A program made the translations under genes and the position numbers. 64,000 bases of DNA from Syntrophobacter fumaroxidans MPOB (GTDB lineage Bacteria; Desulfobacterota; Syntrophobacteria; Syntrophobacterales; Syntrophobacteraceae): the NCBI RefSeq assembly GCF_000014965.1, contig NC_008554.1, forward strand, positions 2,716,001 through 2,780,000. The letters are read 5' to 3'. Shown here one piece after another: positions 47,207 through 57,009 of the stretch. Every line of letters begins with the position of its first letter. Positions within the stretch are counted from its first letter, which is position 1. The notes under the pieces were generated by a model. That model was given only the letters and a program-made list of their open reading frames with translations. It did not search any database and was not told the origin of the DNA.

Positions 47207-49416
47207 CGGACCACCTGCGGGTAGACCGTCGGATCGGCGTCGAACGCCTGCTTGCACTCCGGCGCACAGAAGAACCAGGTCTTTCCCGCGTGCTCGCTCA
47301 GCAGACCCTGCTCCCGGGCCTCCACCGGATCCACTTCCATGCCGCAAACCGGGTCTTCCATCCGGGACGCCATGCTCTCGTGAGCGTTTGGCAGCCGACG
47401 CTCCTGCTCCGCGGACTCCTTCACCCCCTGTGCCTTGGCAGCCACTGCCTGTGGATCGCGATCGAACGCTTTCTTGCAGACCCGCGCGCAGAAGAACCAG
47501 GTCTTTCCCCCATATTCGCTCACAAGCCCCTTTGCCCGGGCCTTCAGCGAGTCGACCCGCATGCCGCAGACCGGATCGACCTGCATTCGCATGGGCTCCG
47601 CGGACGCCGCTCCGTGGCTTTCATCGTCACCGCGGGCGGGTGCCCGCATGGGCATCTGCTCCGGTTGCGGAGCCGGAGGTGGCGTCTTCTCCTGCATCGA
47701 CGGAGGCATCCCGTGCTGCCCATCCTCGTGAGGGGCCGAAACAGCGGGGGGCATGGAGCGCTCCCCGGCGGGACGGGAAAGAACGCCCCGGGGGTCCTTG
47801 TCGAACTCCTGTTTGCACTCCGGGGAGCAGAAGACAAAGGGCGCTCCCTGGAAGGTGCTGATGAGCCCGGCGCGGCTTGCTTCGTCCGGGTCCACGTCCA
47901 TGCCGCAGACCGGGTCCTCCATGTGGAACGCCTTTGTCCCAATGCCGTTGGCGGGCTGCCGCTCCTGCGCCGCAACCTCCTTTACGCCCTCGGCCTTGGC
48001 GGCCGCCGCCTTCGGATCGCTGTCGAATTCCTGCTTGCAGACCGGCGCGCAGAAGAACCAGGTCGTTCCCCCATATTCGCTCACAAGCCCGTTCGCCCGC
48101 GCCCTGGTCTCATCCACCTCCATGCCGCAGATGGGGTCGAGTGCCATGCCGGCCACAGCGGCCCCTGCAGCCCGCATCCGGCTCTCGGAATCGAGAAGGA
48201 AGTTCCCGGCGGTAACGATCGTCTCACCCTCCATGAGGCCGCCGACGATCTCGACTCGTTCGCCGAGCCGCCGCCCCGCGCGGACCGTGCGGGGCACGAA
48301 CACGCCCTCGCCCTGCTCCACGAAGACGATCCGGCGCGTTCCGGAGTCGATCACAGCCCCCTTGGGAACGAAAAGGCCGGGGCCGATCTCGACGGGAAGC
48401 TCGACGTCCACCAGCATGTCGGGGCGAAGAAGGAGGCCGGGGTTGACGACGTCGAGACGAACCTTGAGCGTCCGGGTGGCGGCTTCAAACCGGGGTGGGA
48501 CCCCGCTGACCACGGCCGCGAACCTGCGGCCCGCTCCGGGTTGCATCACAATCGCCCGTGTGCCCGCCTTGAAGTGCTCCTCCTGCCCCTCAAAGGCGTC
48601 GGCGAGCACCCAGACGAGGCTGAGATCCGCGATCGTGAACAGGTCCGCACGCGCGTCGAACGACTGCCCGAGGGAGACGTTGCGCGAGGTGACGATCCCA
48701 GCGGCAGGGGCTCGGATTTGCACGAGATAGGCGGGCTGGCGTGTTGCCGCAACCTCTTCCACCTGTTCCGCGGTCATGCCCAGATTCAGGAGCGCCTGGC
48801 GAGCCACGTCCACGTTCCGCACGTAGGTCGCGAGCTGGCCGCCGCCCTGGAAGTTGTCGTAAGGATTCGTGCCACCCTTCTGCACGTTCTGATAGGTTTC
48901 GAACATGCGAAGAAAATTCTGCTGGGGGACGAGCAGTTCACCGGAGTAGTACGAGCCCAGGATTTCGCCCTTGTTCACGAGACTCCCGGTCGTCGCCGCG
49001 CCCATCTCGCGGATCCTCCCGGCGGTCGCCGCCGTGACCCGGAAGAGCCGCGTCTCATCAGGAGCTACGGTCCCCACCAGCCGCAGGGTGTGACGCAGGG
49101 TGCCGGATCGGACCGCTTCGCGCGCCACGCCGATGAGCTGCAACCGGTCGGCGCGGACCGTCACAGCCCCCGGAGGGGTTGTCCCAACCCCGCCCGGCGT
49201 GGCCCCGCCGGCATAGACGGGCTCGAGCGGCATCCCGCAGGGCGCGGTCCCCGGTTCCGGCGAACGGAAAGAGGGATTCATGGGGTCCACGTAGTAGAGG
49301 AGCTTCCGATCCCCGGCCCCCCCGGTACCCCCGCTCCCCCGGCTTGCGTACCAGCCGGCAATAAAAGCGACGGGGACCAGGATTGCGACAAGGATCAGAA
49401 ACGTTCGCTGGCGCAT
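47203..49416 (-). CDS. cusB: CusB-like adaptor fused to four YHS metal-binding domains
   Basis: The 737-residue protein has a membrane or signal helix (residues 7-23) and a heavy-metal-binding segment (YYVDPMNPSFRSPEPGTAPCGM). A membrane-fusion core follows up to about residue 420. Four tandem YHS domains begin near residues 424, 499, 611 and 686, each with DPxCGMxV and FFCxxxCKxxFD-type cysteines. The linkers between domains are also similar, so the tail arose by tandem duplication. Ordinary CusB is near 400 residues and has no YHS domain. The repeats would give at least twelve extra cysteines for copper capture or transfer to CusA in the periplasm. The ATG at 49416 avoids overlap with the oxidase gene. 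Confidence 0.9.
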   Translation of the reverse strand: MRQRTFLILVAILVPVAFIAGWYASRGSGGTGGAGDRKLLYYVDPMNPSFRSPEPGTAPCGMPLEPVYAGGATPGGVGTTPPGAVTVRADRLQLIGVAREAVRSGTLRHTLRLVGTVAPDETRLFRVTAATAGRIREMGAATTGSLVNKGEILGSYYSGELLVPQQNFLRMFETYQNVQKGGTNPYDNFQGGGQLATYVRNVDVARQALLNLGMTAEQVEEVAATRQPAYLVQIRAPAAGIVTSRNVSLGQSFDARADLFTIADLSLVWVLADAFEGQEEHFKAGTRAIVMQPGAGRRFAAVVSGVPPRFEAATRTLKVRLDVVNPGLLLRPDMLVDVELPVEIGPGLFVPKGAVIDSGTRRIVFVEQGEGVFVPRTVRAGRRLGERVEIVGGLMEGETIVTAGNFLLDSESRMRAAGAAVAGMALDPICGMEVDETRARANGLVSEYGGTTWFFCAPVCKQEFDSDPKAAAAKAEGVKEVAAQERQPANGIGTKAFHMEDPVCGMDVDPDEASRAGLISTFQGAPFVFCSPECKQEFDKDPRGVLSRPAGERSMPPAVSAPHEDGQHGMPPSMQEKTPPPAPQPEQMPMRAPARGDDESHGAASAEPMRMQVDPVCGMRVDSLKARAKGLVSEYGGKTWFFCARVCKKAFDRDPQAVAAKAQGVKESAEQERRLPNAHESMASRMEDPVCGMEVDPVEAREQGLLSEHAGKTWFFCAPECKQAFDADPTVYPQVVR

Positions 49417-49519
49417 GAGTCGTCCGTTTATCCTGGAATCGGACTTTCGGCGCAGCCGCAGGAAACAAAGGAGAGCCCTGCGTGCGGCTCTCCTTCGGTT
49501 TCCGCTCGGGTACGCGCGG

Positions 49520-52045
49520 CTAGTAGTTGACTCCAATCAGGAAATTGCGAGGATACAACGCGTTGTCGTTTACGGTAAAAGGCCGCATCATCTCATTGTC
49601 CTCATGGTCGATGATGTGACAGTGCCACACGTAGCCGTGGCCGTGATTCGGGCTGAAATCGTACCCGGCCGCGTCGGCGAGGGTGACGGCGGGCAGGTCG
49701 GGTTTGGCGAAGCGCACGAGGATGCGCGTCACCATATTCGGAAGCGCCTGGACGGTATCCTTCCAGCCGATCTCCTGCGGGGTCGGCGGAACCGGGAGGC
49801 CCACCAGGGAAAGGGTAAGGGCCGGATCAGGGTTGCCTCCCAGCACGCACTGGGGGTTCAGCCCGCTGTAGCGGGGGTCCCCTCTCCCCGGAGCGGTGAC
49901 CGCGCAGCCGATGGCGCCGGAGCTGTTGTAGTCCAGCGGCGGGCCCGCGCCGTCCAGAGGAAGACCTGCGGCAGTCAAAGCCGTGTTGTAGGCGGCAAGG
50001 TAGCCCTTGACGTCGAGACCCTGCCGGTTCAAGACCTGGAACGCCACCAAATGCGGGTGGATCGGGTGCGCGTCAGCCGTGAGGTTGAGGATCTCCCAGA
50101 GCTCCGTCTCACCCTCGTGCGGCAGTTCGGAATAGTAGCTGGTGTTCCACATCGTGTTGATCGGGGTGAAATCGTTGTAGAGGCGAGGCTTGCTGCCGTC
50201 GTACAGGGTGTTGTTGACCAGGACCTCCAGCGGACCACCCGCGCCGATGGCCTCGTTGAGGGTGAGGCGCCGGGTCTTGTGGATCGTCACCCCCGCGGCC
50301 GGCGTGGTGCCGAGCGCCGTGGTCAGGCGGACCATGGGTTTCGGGAGGCCGTCGGCGGGATTCACCCGGATGGCCGGAGCGGGCAGAGCGGCAGGATTGA
50401 ACGTTTTGTCCACAACGGGCGTGGCGGCGACCCGAAACTGCATGACCTTGCCGGTGGTGTTGCCGTTGACGGGAGCGCCACCGACCCAGGGAGTCCTGGC
50501 GGTGTTGCGCATCTCCAGGGTCTGGCCGGCAACTCCGGAAAAGTCGACGATGACCTCGTAGCGCTCACCCGGCATAATGGCGAGCTTGTCGTTCGGCTTG
50601 AGGTTCGGGTTGATCTCCCGGGGCGCGTCGAGGTAGCCCTGGTCGTTGCCGATCACCCACATCGAGGGACCCTTCAACCCGGTGGTTTTGCTCATGAGGA
50701 ACAGCTCGTAGGCGCGGGCATTGGAGCCGTTCAGGAAAAGGAAGCGGTAGCGCTTCGGCTGGACGGCGAAGTAGGGCCACGTTTTGCCGTTCACAAGGAT
50801 CGTGTTGCCCACGAACTCCGGCACCCAGTAAGGATGCTCGGGGTTGATGCCGACGTTCGGAAAGAAGAGCTGACCGTTGGTGTCGAACATGCGGTCCTGG
50901 ATGATGAGGGGGACGGTGAGGTCTGCGAGGGGGCGATCATTCTCGGTTTGACCAACCGGCGGCACCCATGTGGCGTCGGCCAGACCCAGGGGGTGCAGGC
51001 CCTTTGCGAGGGTGGACGCGGGCTCGGTGATGATGTAACCGCCCGCGAGGCCGGCGTACACGTTCAGGCGGGTGGCGCCGAGCATGTGGTCGTGAAACCA
51101 GATCGGCGCGGCCTCCTGCCCGTTAGGGTAGACGTAAACCGCCTTGCCGGCGGTCGCGTCATTGGTGCCGCCCTTCGAGTAGTAGCCGTGCCCGAAGACA
51201 CCGTTTCGCGTCCACCAGGAGTCCGGGCCGCCGTCAACCACCGACGGGACCTCCCCGCCGTGGATGTGCACCGAAGCAGGAACGGGCGAGCCGTAACTCG
51301 CGGGCGGCGGGACCGCCTGGAGCCCCAGGAAGCCGTAATTGTTGAGACATGGGGCGGGCATGACGCTCACGCCCGGCACAAAGGCCTGGGCCGCCTGCCA
51401 GCACAGGTTCAATTCCGGAAGGGCCGTACCGACGGGAACGTTGAAGTTGATGGGCGGCGGCGCGGTGTTGAGCGACAGCGGATCGCCCCAGATCAGCGTC
51501 TGGTCGGTGGATGTGGTGTACGCCTTGACATTGGCCACGTTCGCGCCGGGAAGCCGGTTGTAATAATTCATTTGCGTCGGCGTGTGGCGGTTGGCGAGGA
51601 CCACCGGGCCGAGATAGGAGCGGGGCTGAAGCCCTGGGGTACAAGCCGCGCCCTCCTGGTAGCCCCAGACCCAGGTCGCCGGGGCAACACCGGCGACAGC
51701 CCCCACAACAGGGGTGCCCGGCGGCAGGACGTTTGTCTGGTACTCGCAGATGCTGACATCGATCACCTGGTTGCCGGTGACCGGATCCTTCGTTCCGACG
51801 GCGACCGGAATCCCGGTGGCCCCGGTGACGTCCAGAACATCCAGAGGTTGTCTGAACTGCGGTATTTTCGTGGGGTTCAAAGGTGTCTGCACGGCCGGCG
51901 CGGGCGCCGCCCGGACTATCGGGGCCGCCGTCAGGGTGGGCTGCACCGCGATCGCCGGGACGCTCCAAAGGAGCAGGACAGCGAGCCCCGCGCACAAAAC
52001 CGTGGGCAATGCGGGAAACGGCATGATTCTTTCGATTGTTTTCAT
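49520..52045 (-). CDS. multicopper oxidase, bilirubin-oxidase/CotA-like
   Basis: The 841-residue exported enzyme has a Sec signal ending near AVQP. The copper ligands are visible: VHIHGGEVPS, IWFHDHMLGATRLNVYAG, HPIHPHLVAF and the C-terminal HCHIIDHEDNEMM, which gives the type 1 site with a Met axial ligand. It is longer than CueO or CotA (about 500 residues); extra loops lie in the first 230 residues. A likely role is oxidising Cu(I) in the periplasm, linked to CusAB. For an anaerobe this O2-using enzyme is notable. AAGGAGG lies upstream of the ATG at 52045. cusB starts 103 bp downstream. Confidence 0.92.
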   Translation of the reverse strand: MKTIERIMPFPALPTVLCAGLAVLLLWSVPAIAVQPTLTAAPIVRAAPAPAVQTPLNPTKIPQFRQPLDVLDVTGATGIPVAVGTKDPVTGNQVIDVSICEYQTNVLPPGTPVVGAVAGVAPATWVWGYQEGAACTPGLQPRSYLGPVVLANRHTPTQMNYYNRLPGANVANVKAYTTSTDQTLIWGDPLSLNTAPPPINFNVPVGTALPELNLCWQAAQAFVPGVSVMPAPCLNNYGFLGLQAVPPPASYGSPVPASVHIHGGEVPSVVDGGPDSWWTRNGVFGHGYYSKGGTNDATAGKAVYVYPNGQEAAPIWFHDHMLGATRLNVYAGLAGGYIITEPASTLAKGLHPLGLADATWVPPVGQTENDRPLADLTVPLIIQDRMFDTNGQLFFPNVGINPEHPYWVPEFVGNTILVNGKTWPYFAVQPKRYRFLFLNGSNARAYELFLMSKTTGLKGPSMWVIGNDQGYLDAPREINPNLKPNDKLAIMPGERYEVIVDFSGVAGQTLEMRNTARTPWVGGAPVNGNTTGKVMQFRVAATPVVDKTFNPAALPAPAIRVNPADGLPKPMVRLTTALGTTPAAGVTIHKTRRLTLNEAIGAGGPLEVLVNNTLYDGSKPRLYNDFTPINTMWNTSYYSELPHEGETELWEILNLTADAHPIHPHLVAFQVLNRQGLDVKGYLAAYNTALTAAGLPLDGAGPPLDYNSSGAIGCAVTAPGRGDPRYSGLNPQCVLGGNPDPALTLSLVGLPVPPTPQEIGWKDTVQALPNMVTRILVRFAKPDLPAVTLADAAGYDFSPNHGHGYVWHCHIIDHEDNEMMRPFTVNDNALYPRNFLIGVNY

Positions 52046-53032
52046 GGCGTAAAACCTCCTTGTGGTGCGAGTTTTCGGTCGGACGGAATGACGGTTCACG
52101 TCACCCTCAAGACCTGGCGGCAGTGACATGCCTGCCATTGACCCGAATCCCTCCGGAAGAGACAAATCCCCTTTCGGATCGAGTGCAGCATGGTTCTGCA
52201 GACCAAGCACTAAGCCGTCTCTCTCTCGTCAGGATCAGACCCGTAGTAACCGGAGAACTGGAAGTTGCAGGAGAGCCGGAGTCCCGCTTTCGCGGAAGTG
52301 GAGGCCCCATCCCCGGATATGGGGAGCGGCCGATTTATCGGGTTTGACGATTTTGTCGGAACTCCATTACGCGAAGGGATGACCTTCAAAAGGAGAAGGT
52401 GCAGAAGACTTTTCTCCTCGCCACATCTCACTCACCGGATGCGAAGTCGAGATACTTCGGCGACATCGTCATGAACCTCTCAAAATGCATCGTTTATGGC
52501 GATTCAACCCGAAACGGGCTCCGCACGGCACGAATTGATGCCTGTCCTTTGCTGTTGTCGAGCGGTTCGGCAGGTGTGGTTCGCTTCATCGGCCCGGCCG
52601 ATGTCGCGAGAATGAGGGGGGAAATGAAATCTACCGCTCACCCGGACGTCAACTTTTCAAACATTAATTATTTTTAATGGTGAGAAATAATATAACCTGC
52701 CTGAGACGCAGTACATAGAGCGAATTGCTTATTTTTCCATGTGCCTGACAGTATTGTTGACAAAAACCGGCGGCGCGAACGGAATCCTTCGCCCCCCCTT
52801 TCTATCCGGTCCATACCGGGTTTTCCCCACCACCCCTCGGGAGCAACTCCGGCGTTGCTCCTTCCTGAACGTGACGGAAGACAATTAACACACCGATATA
52901 ATTAAAGTAAAATCTGCAGCGCCAGGGCCGCGAATCGAGCGGCCGAAAGCCGGGCTTTGCGGCAGTGATCGCGGGATGCCCACGTCAGCGTACATCGAGG
53001 GATTTTATTCCTGAGAACGACGGAGGCCGGGG
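52046..53032. other. long intergenic region with hairpins
   Basis: About 990 bp without a supported gene. At 52279-52325 two hairpins occur (CCGCTTTCGCGG, then CCCCAT against ATGGGG), similar to dispersed proteobacterial repeats. An AT-rich stretch lies near 52650-52760. The promoter of the copper operon should be here, but no convincing boxes or copper operator were identified. Confidence 0.5.
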
Positions 53033-53968
53033 TCAAAAAAAAGCGCGAAGGTCCTCCAGCGTCATCCCCCGGACCGGACCCGTGCGCACCAGCCAGGCCA
53101 GGAAGGCCCGGATCTTGTCCACCAGGCGCCTGACATCGGACTCCGTTCGGAATTTTGGCGTCGCTCCCGGATGGACTTCGGAGGAATGGAGGAACATGCA
53201 CAGGACACATCCGCCGCGGGCTCTGTGCAGATTCGCGGCAAGCTTCATTGCGCTCAGAGAAAACCAGGCGGGGTGGACCCCGACGACCGCGGCATGGCGA
53301 TAGGCGGTCAGCAGGAAATCCCGAACACGGGGAGGCAGAAACGATGACTGCCGATAGACGGCGTTTCGCGTCCGGGGAAAGAGGGGAATCATGGTGAGGG
53401 GGACTTCCAGTACCGAGGGGGTCCGGCCGTCGGAACCTTCCAGGCGGTAGGGTTCGCAGGGGGCCATGAAATGATCCGGTCCTCCGGCCGTTCGGCGCAA
53501 GGGAACGATGCTGCTGTCGGTGAGCAGGCCCAGTTCAGGCAACAGCTTTGGAACCTGTGTCCCGATATCGAACCGTCCCATCCGGAACGAACGCGCGGTC
53601 ACGCCGAGGTTCGTCTTCAACGCGTCGAGCAGGTTTTCGAGCTTGGCCCGCAGAAGAGCCGGCGGCAACAGGTCCGCGGGGACCGGTTCGGGATAGGGCA
53701 GTTTGTCGAACGGAGGAGTGCTCCAATGGTGCAGATGCGCGCCGATTTCAGCCCCCCTCAGATCTTTCCAGTCCAGGAGAACCTTCCGGGCACACGCATC
53801 CCGGGCCACCCGGTAAGAAACCAGCAGGGTCAGGGGAAAACCGAATTCCTTCGAAACGAACTCGAGGCGATCGAGCCCCCGTATGTTCTCCACGCCCGGG
53901 GGCTCCCGGGAATATTCGCCGGTGAACAGCCCTTCCTCTTCAACATCGATGCTGAAGACCAGCTTCAA
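53033..53968 (-). CDS. polysaccharide-deacetylase-like protein (WalW-type)
   Basis: The 311-residue protein resembles NodB-fold carbohydrate esterases of the group often found in glycan clusters. The N-terminal FSIDVEEEG supplies the catalytic acidic residues, GAHLHHW the possible metal histidines, then FRMGRFDIG, and FLHSSEVHPG at the C-terminal end. It starts at TTG, one base after the stop of the dehydrogenase gene, with AAGGGGAAG as ribosome site. It probably acts on a sugar intermediate made by the neighbouring glycosyltransferases. No signal peptide is seen, so it acts in the cytoplasm. Confidence 0.8.
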   Translation of the reverse strand: MKLVFSIDVEEEGLFTGEYSREPPGVENIRGLDRLEFVSKEFGFPLTLLVSYRVARDACARKVLLDWKDLRGAEIGAHLHHWSTPPFDKLPYPEPVPADLLPPALLRAKLENLLDALKTNLGVTARSFRMGRFDIGTQVPKLLPELGLLTDSSIVPLRRTAGGPDHFMAPCEPYRLEGSDGRTPSVLEVPLTMIPLFPRTRNAVYRQSSFLPPRVRDFLLTAYRHAAVVGVHPAWFSLSAMKLAANLHRARGGCVLCMFLHSSEVHPGATPKFRTESDVRRLVDKIRAFLAWLVRTGPVRGMTLEDLRAFF

Positions 53969-53969
53969 A

Positions 53970-55217
53970 TCACTTCCCCTTGGGCGTGGGCACCGGGCTC
54001 CGGCCTTCCATTCGCGAAACGTCGAACGCCACCTTCACGCTCCGGTTCCTCGCCTTGTCGAACGCGGTCTGAAACGCGTCGGGATATGCATCGAGGCCGA
54101 ACACATGGGTGAGCAGCCCCTCGATGGGGAAACGGGGATCCGCCAGGAGGTCCACGGCCATCCGGTAGGTGCGCACGGTCTGCCCCCGAAAGGAGGCGTA
54201 AGCGTAACAGGCCGATCCGGTCATGCGCAATTCCCGGAACCAGAGGCTGGAGAAATCCACGGGACCCAGCCGCCCTGCCGTTCCGACCATCACGTAGGTT
54301 CCCCTGCCGCGCAGCACCAGCAACCCTTCCTGGAGCGAGTGGCTGCTGCCGACGCAATCGAAAATAAGATCGGCGCCGCCCTCCAGGTTTCCGCCTCCCA
54401 GGGTCGTGGGCATCATCCGGGCCCCGACCGCTTCTCCCAACCGGGCTCGCCCCGGGGACAAAAGCACGGAATCCGCGCCTCCCCGGAGCGCCAGATCGCC
54501 CTGGAACGGATGCCGGGCGACGGCCACGAGCCTGGCCGCCGAGCCGAGCGCCCGGAGGATCCGGATGAGATGCTGCCCGAGAATGCCCGCCCCGTAGACA
54601 ACCACCGTGCCGCCGTCGGCCGGAAAGTGATCGAGCGCCGGTTGCAGGGCCGAAGCCAGGGAATCCGTCAGGACCGCGGTTTCGTCGGGCATCTCCTCCG
54701 GCACCCGGATCAGCTGGCGCGGATGAGCGGCCATCAGCTCGGCCATCCCGCCGCCGACGCCCCGGGTGTAGCCCAGCACGGTCCCGGGAGGGAGACCCCC
54801 GGTCGTGAAGTTCTCGCAAAGGTTGTAATGGCCCGCCGCGCAGGAGCGGCACGGGGGCACGCCCCGCACCTCGCAGTGGAGAACCGGTTCCACCACTACT
54901 CGATCCCCCGGCTTCCAGGCCGATCCGGCGGGCGCATCGACCACTTCGGCAACCACCTCGTGGCCGAGAACGGCGGGAAGGGACGCGTAGGGTTCGAGCA
55001 GATATGACTCCACCCCCTGCAGGAGCCTGAGATCCGACCCGCAAATGCCGCAATACCTCGGGCGAAGTGTGACCCAATCCGTCGAAGGAGGAGCGAACGG
55101 CACCTGCTCCAGGCGCAGCGGGGTCACTCGCGGGAAGAACCGGCGCGGCCGAAAACGGCTCAGCAGCCGCCCCAGCAGATAACGGACGACGGAACGTCGA
55201 TACACCAGCGCTTTCAT
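53970..55217 (-). CDS. zinc-dependent medium-chain dehydrogenase
   Basis: The 415-residue protein of the alcohol/sorbitol dehydrogenase family has catalytic zinc ligands in CGICGSDLR and GHEVVAEV, a structural-zinc cysteine group (CEVRGVPPCRSCAAGHYNLC) and a dinucleotide motif VVYGAGILGQH. An N-terminal extension of about 35 residues with basic residues (YLLGRLLSRFRPRRF) precedes the normal start region. It may oxidise a sugar or lipid alcohol in the same pathway as the deacetylase that follows. The ATG at 55217 is typical for the family (MKALVY), although the GGAGG spacing is short. Confidence 0.88.
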   Translation of the reverse strand: MKALVYRRSVVRYLLGRLLSRFRPRRFFPRVTPLRLEQVPFAPPSTDWVTLRPRYCGICGSDLRLLQGVESYLLEPYASLPAVLGHEVVAEVVDAPAGSAWKPGDRVVVEPVLHCEVRGVPPCRSCAAGHYNLCENFTTGGLPPGTVLGYTRGVGGGMAELMAAHPRQLIRVPEEMPDETAVLTDSLASALQPALDHFPADGGTVVVYGAGILGQHLIRILRALGSAARLVAVARHPFQGDLALRGGADSVLLSPGRARLGEAVGARMMPTTLGGGNLEGGADLIFDCVGSSHSLQEGLLVLRGRGTYVMVGTAGRLGPVDFSSLWFRELRMTGSACYAYASFRGQTVRTYRMAVDLLADPRFPIEGLLTHVFGLDAYPDAFQTAFDKARNRSVKVAFDVSRMEGRSPVPTPKGK

Positions 55218-55614
55218 CTTCCTCCACACCACCGCTCAAGGACCTTGTGATCGGGTCCGATACGACTATAATGCGTCGGATCGTATCGGACCGCGGCCGA
55301 CATCCTTCGGCCCGGATGCGCAGCCGCGAGTCTGTCACGAATGGCCTTGCCCTGTCAATGGAGTGCACCTTCCGGTTGAAAATTTCGACCGGAAGGGCGA
55401 AGATGCCGTTCGGAAAAGACCGGGCAAAACCGCACTCGCGCAGCTTCACCGCGCAGTGTCGATCGGGCTTCGCCGGTTCGCGGGCGCTCCAGGCCGAGCC
55501 GATGAGCCCTTTCGCATGCCCGGCGTTTGATATCGATTCGCGTTCAAGGGCGGGGAACAAGGCATCACGGGAAGGCGAGGCCGAAGAATACCCCCTGCGA
55601 CCCGCGCAATTGCA

Positions 55615-55637
55615 GGGAAGGGCTTTGTGCCCTTCCC
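55615..55637. repeat. REP-like hairpin GGGAAGGGC/GCCCTTCCC
   Basis: A perfect 9-bp stem with loop TTTGT. A near copy in opposite orientation lies at 58202-58222, in the 3' end of the GT4 gene, suggesting a dispersed repeat. Confidence 0.5.
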
Positions 55638-55696
55638 GCCCGATGTCGCCGCCTTGAACGCAATTGTCCATGGCGCGGGCGTCGCCGCAAGGCATG

Positions 55697-55724
55697 AAAA
55701 CAGACTCACCCGGGAGTCTGTTTT
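55697..55724. terminator. perfect 11-bp hairpin with A- and T-runs
   Basis: AAAACAGACTC and GAGTCTGTTTT flank a 6-base loop. The A/T runs on both sides resemble a bidirectional intrinsic terminator, although it stands only about 70 bases before the radical SAM start, so it could instead be an attenuator. Confidence 0.5.
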
Positions 55725-55793
55725 CCAGGTAATTTTGACGTCTCGCGCCACATCCGCGAAGCCGGTACGGGACTGTTGACTCGGAGACCGTTT

Positions 55794-57008
55794 ATGGGCA
55801 GAACCAGTGCGATTTCGTTGAACGCAATCGTCAAGAACATCCGGAAAATGGCCCGGCACCCGCAGATTGCCTTGCGGCTGGCATCGCTGCAGACCGAAAA
55901 ATGGTTTTTCGATCTTTTGAATCCGCGAGTCGACGAGGGTTTCGCAAAGAAAATCAGGCAGGTGAGCTTTCGCATCACCGACATCTGCAACCTGCGCTGC
56001 ACCACTTGCGGCCAGTGGGGGAAGGACGGTTTCCTGCACGGCCGGGATCAGAAGGAGCTGAAGAAGCAGGAGGTGTCCCTGGACCGTTACGTGGAGGTGC
56101 TGTCGGACCTCGTTCGGGAGGGCCACCGGCCGTTCGTCTATCTGTGGGGCGGTGAGCCGATGCTCTATGAAGGCTCCGTGGAACTGATCGAACGGGCCTC
56201 CATGATGGGGCTGCCGGTTTCCATCGCCACCAACGGCACGCACGTCGCCGCCAACGCCCGGCGACTTGCGGCCGCACCGATGTTCCTGCTGCAGATGTCC
56301 ATTGACGGCCACTGCGCCGAGGTGCACAACCGCGCGCGGCCGGCGCTGGGCGGAATGAACAACTTCGCCGCCATCGAAGCGGCCTTCCAGGCGGTCCGGC
56401 GGGAGCGGGAAACCCAAGGCGGAAGTTTGCCTCTCATCGCCTCGCTCACCGTGATCTCACGCACCAATAGCCGGCACCTGGTCGACATTTACGAGACCTT
56501 CCGGGACCGCGCGGATCTCTTCGTGTTCTACCTGTCATGGTGGATCGACGAGGAGCGTGCCCGATTGCATGACGAGGATTTTTCGCGCCGGTTCGGCTTC
56601 ACCCCCACCCTGCACTGGGGCTGGACGGGAGACTGGAAGCCCGACGACTGCGACGCGCTGGAGCGGCAGATGAAAACGCTGGAAGACGTGTCGCGCGGTT
56701 TGAACGCCCCTCCGGTGATTTTCATTCCCAATATTCGAGGCGGCGACGATCTGCGGACCTATTTCACCGACCATCGCGCCCGATTCGGCTTCGACCGGTG
56801 CATATCCATCTACCAGGCCGTGGAGGTGAACAGCAACGGGGACATGTCCCCGTGCCGGGACTATCACGATTACGTGGTGGGAAACATCAAGGAACGATCC
56901 ATCACCGAGCTGTGGAATTCTGCCCGTTATCGGCAGTTCAGGCGCAGCCTGACGAAGGACGGGCTCATGCCTGCCTGCTCCCGTTGCTGCGGCCTCATGG
57001 GTTACTGA
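55794..57008 (+). CDS. radical SAM protein with SPASM-like C-terminus
   Basis: The 404-residue enzyme has the [4Fe-4S] SAM motif CNLRCTTC near residue 66, WGGEPMLY after it, and a C-terminal Cys set (CISIYQAVEVNSNGDMSPC and CSRCCG) for auxiliary clusters. SPASM enzymes modify peptides or small molecules such as sugars or lipids. The ATG at 55794 is chosen for its GGAG site. One base separates its stop from the following glycosyltransferase start, so the two are coupled; its substrate is probably a glycan or lipid intermediate of this locus. Confidence 0.9.
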   Translation: MGRTSAISLNAIVKNIRKMARHPQIALRLASLQTEKWFFDLLNPRVDEGFAKKIRQVSFRITDICNLRCTTCGQWGKDGFLHGRDQKELKKQEVSLDRYVEVLSDLVREGHRPFVYLWGGEPMLYEGSVELIERASMMGLPVSIATNGTHVAANARRLAAAPMFLLQMSIDGHCAEVHNRARPALGGMNNFAAIEAAFQAVRRERETQGGSLPLIASLTVISRTNSRHLVDIYETFRDRADLFVFYLSWWIDEERARLHDEDFSRRFGFTPTLHWGWTGDWKPDDCDALERQMKTLEDVSRGLNAPPVIFIPNIRGGDDLRTYFTDHRARFGFDRCISIYQAVEVNSNGDMSPCRDYHDYVVGNIKERSITELWNSARYRQFRRSLTKDGLMPACSRCCGLMGY

Positions 57009-57009
57009 A

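Larger units (their letters stand above)
55218..55793. other. divergent intergenic region with two hairpins
   Basis: This 576-bp spacer lies between the dehydrogenase and radical SAM genes. No gene is supported. Hairpins occur at 55615-55637 and 55697-55724. The ribosome site of the radical SAM gene (GGAG, 7 bases before the ATG) is at its right end. Confidence 0.5.

Noticed and set aside
53965-55695. Minus-strand frame of 576 codons
   Set aside because: Overlaps the Zn-dehydrogenase in another frame and is arginine/glycine-rich without motifs.
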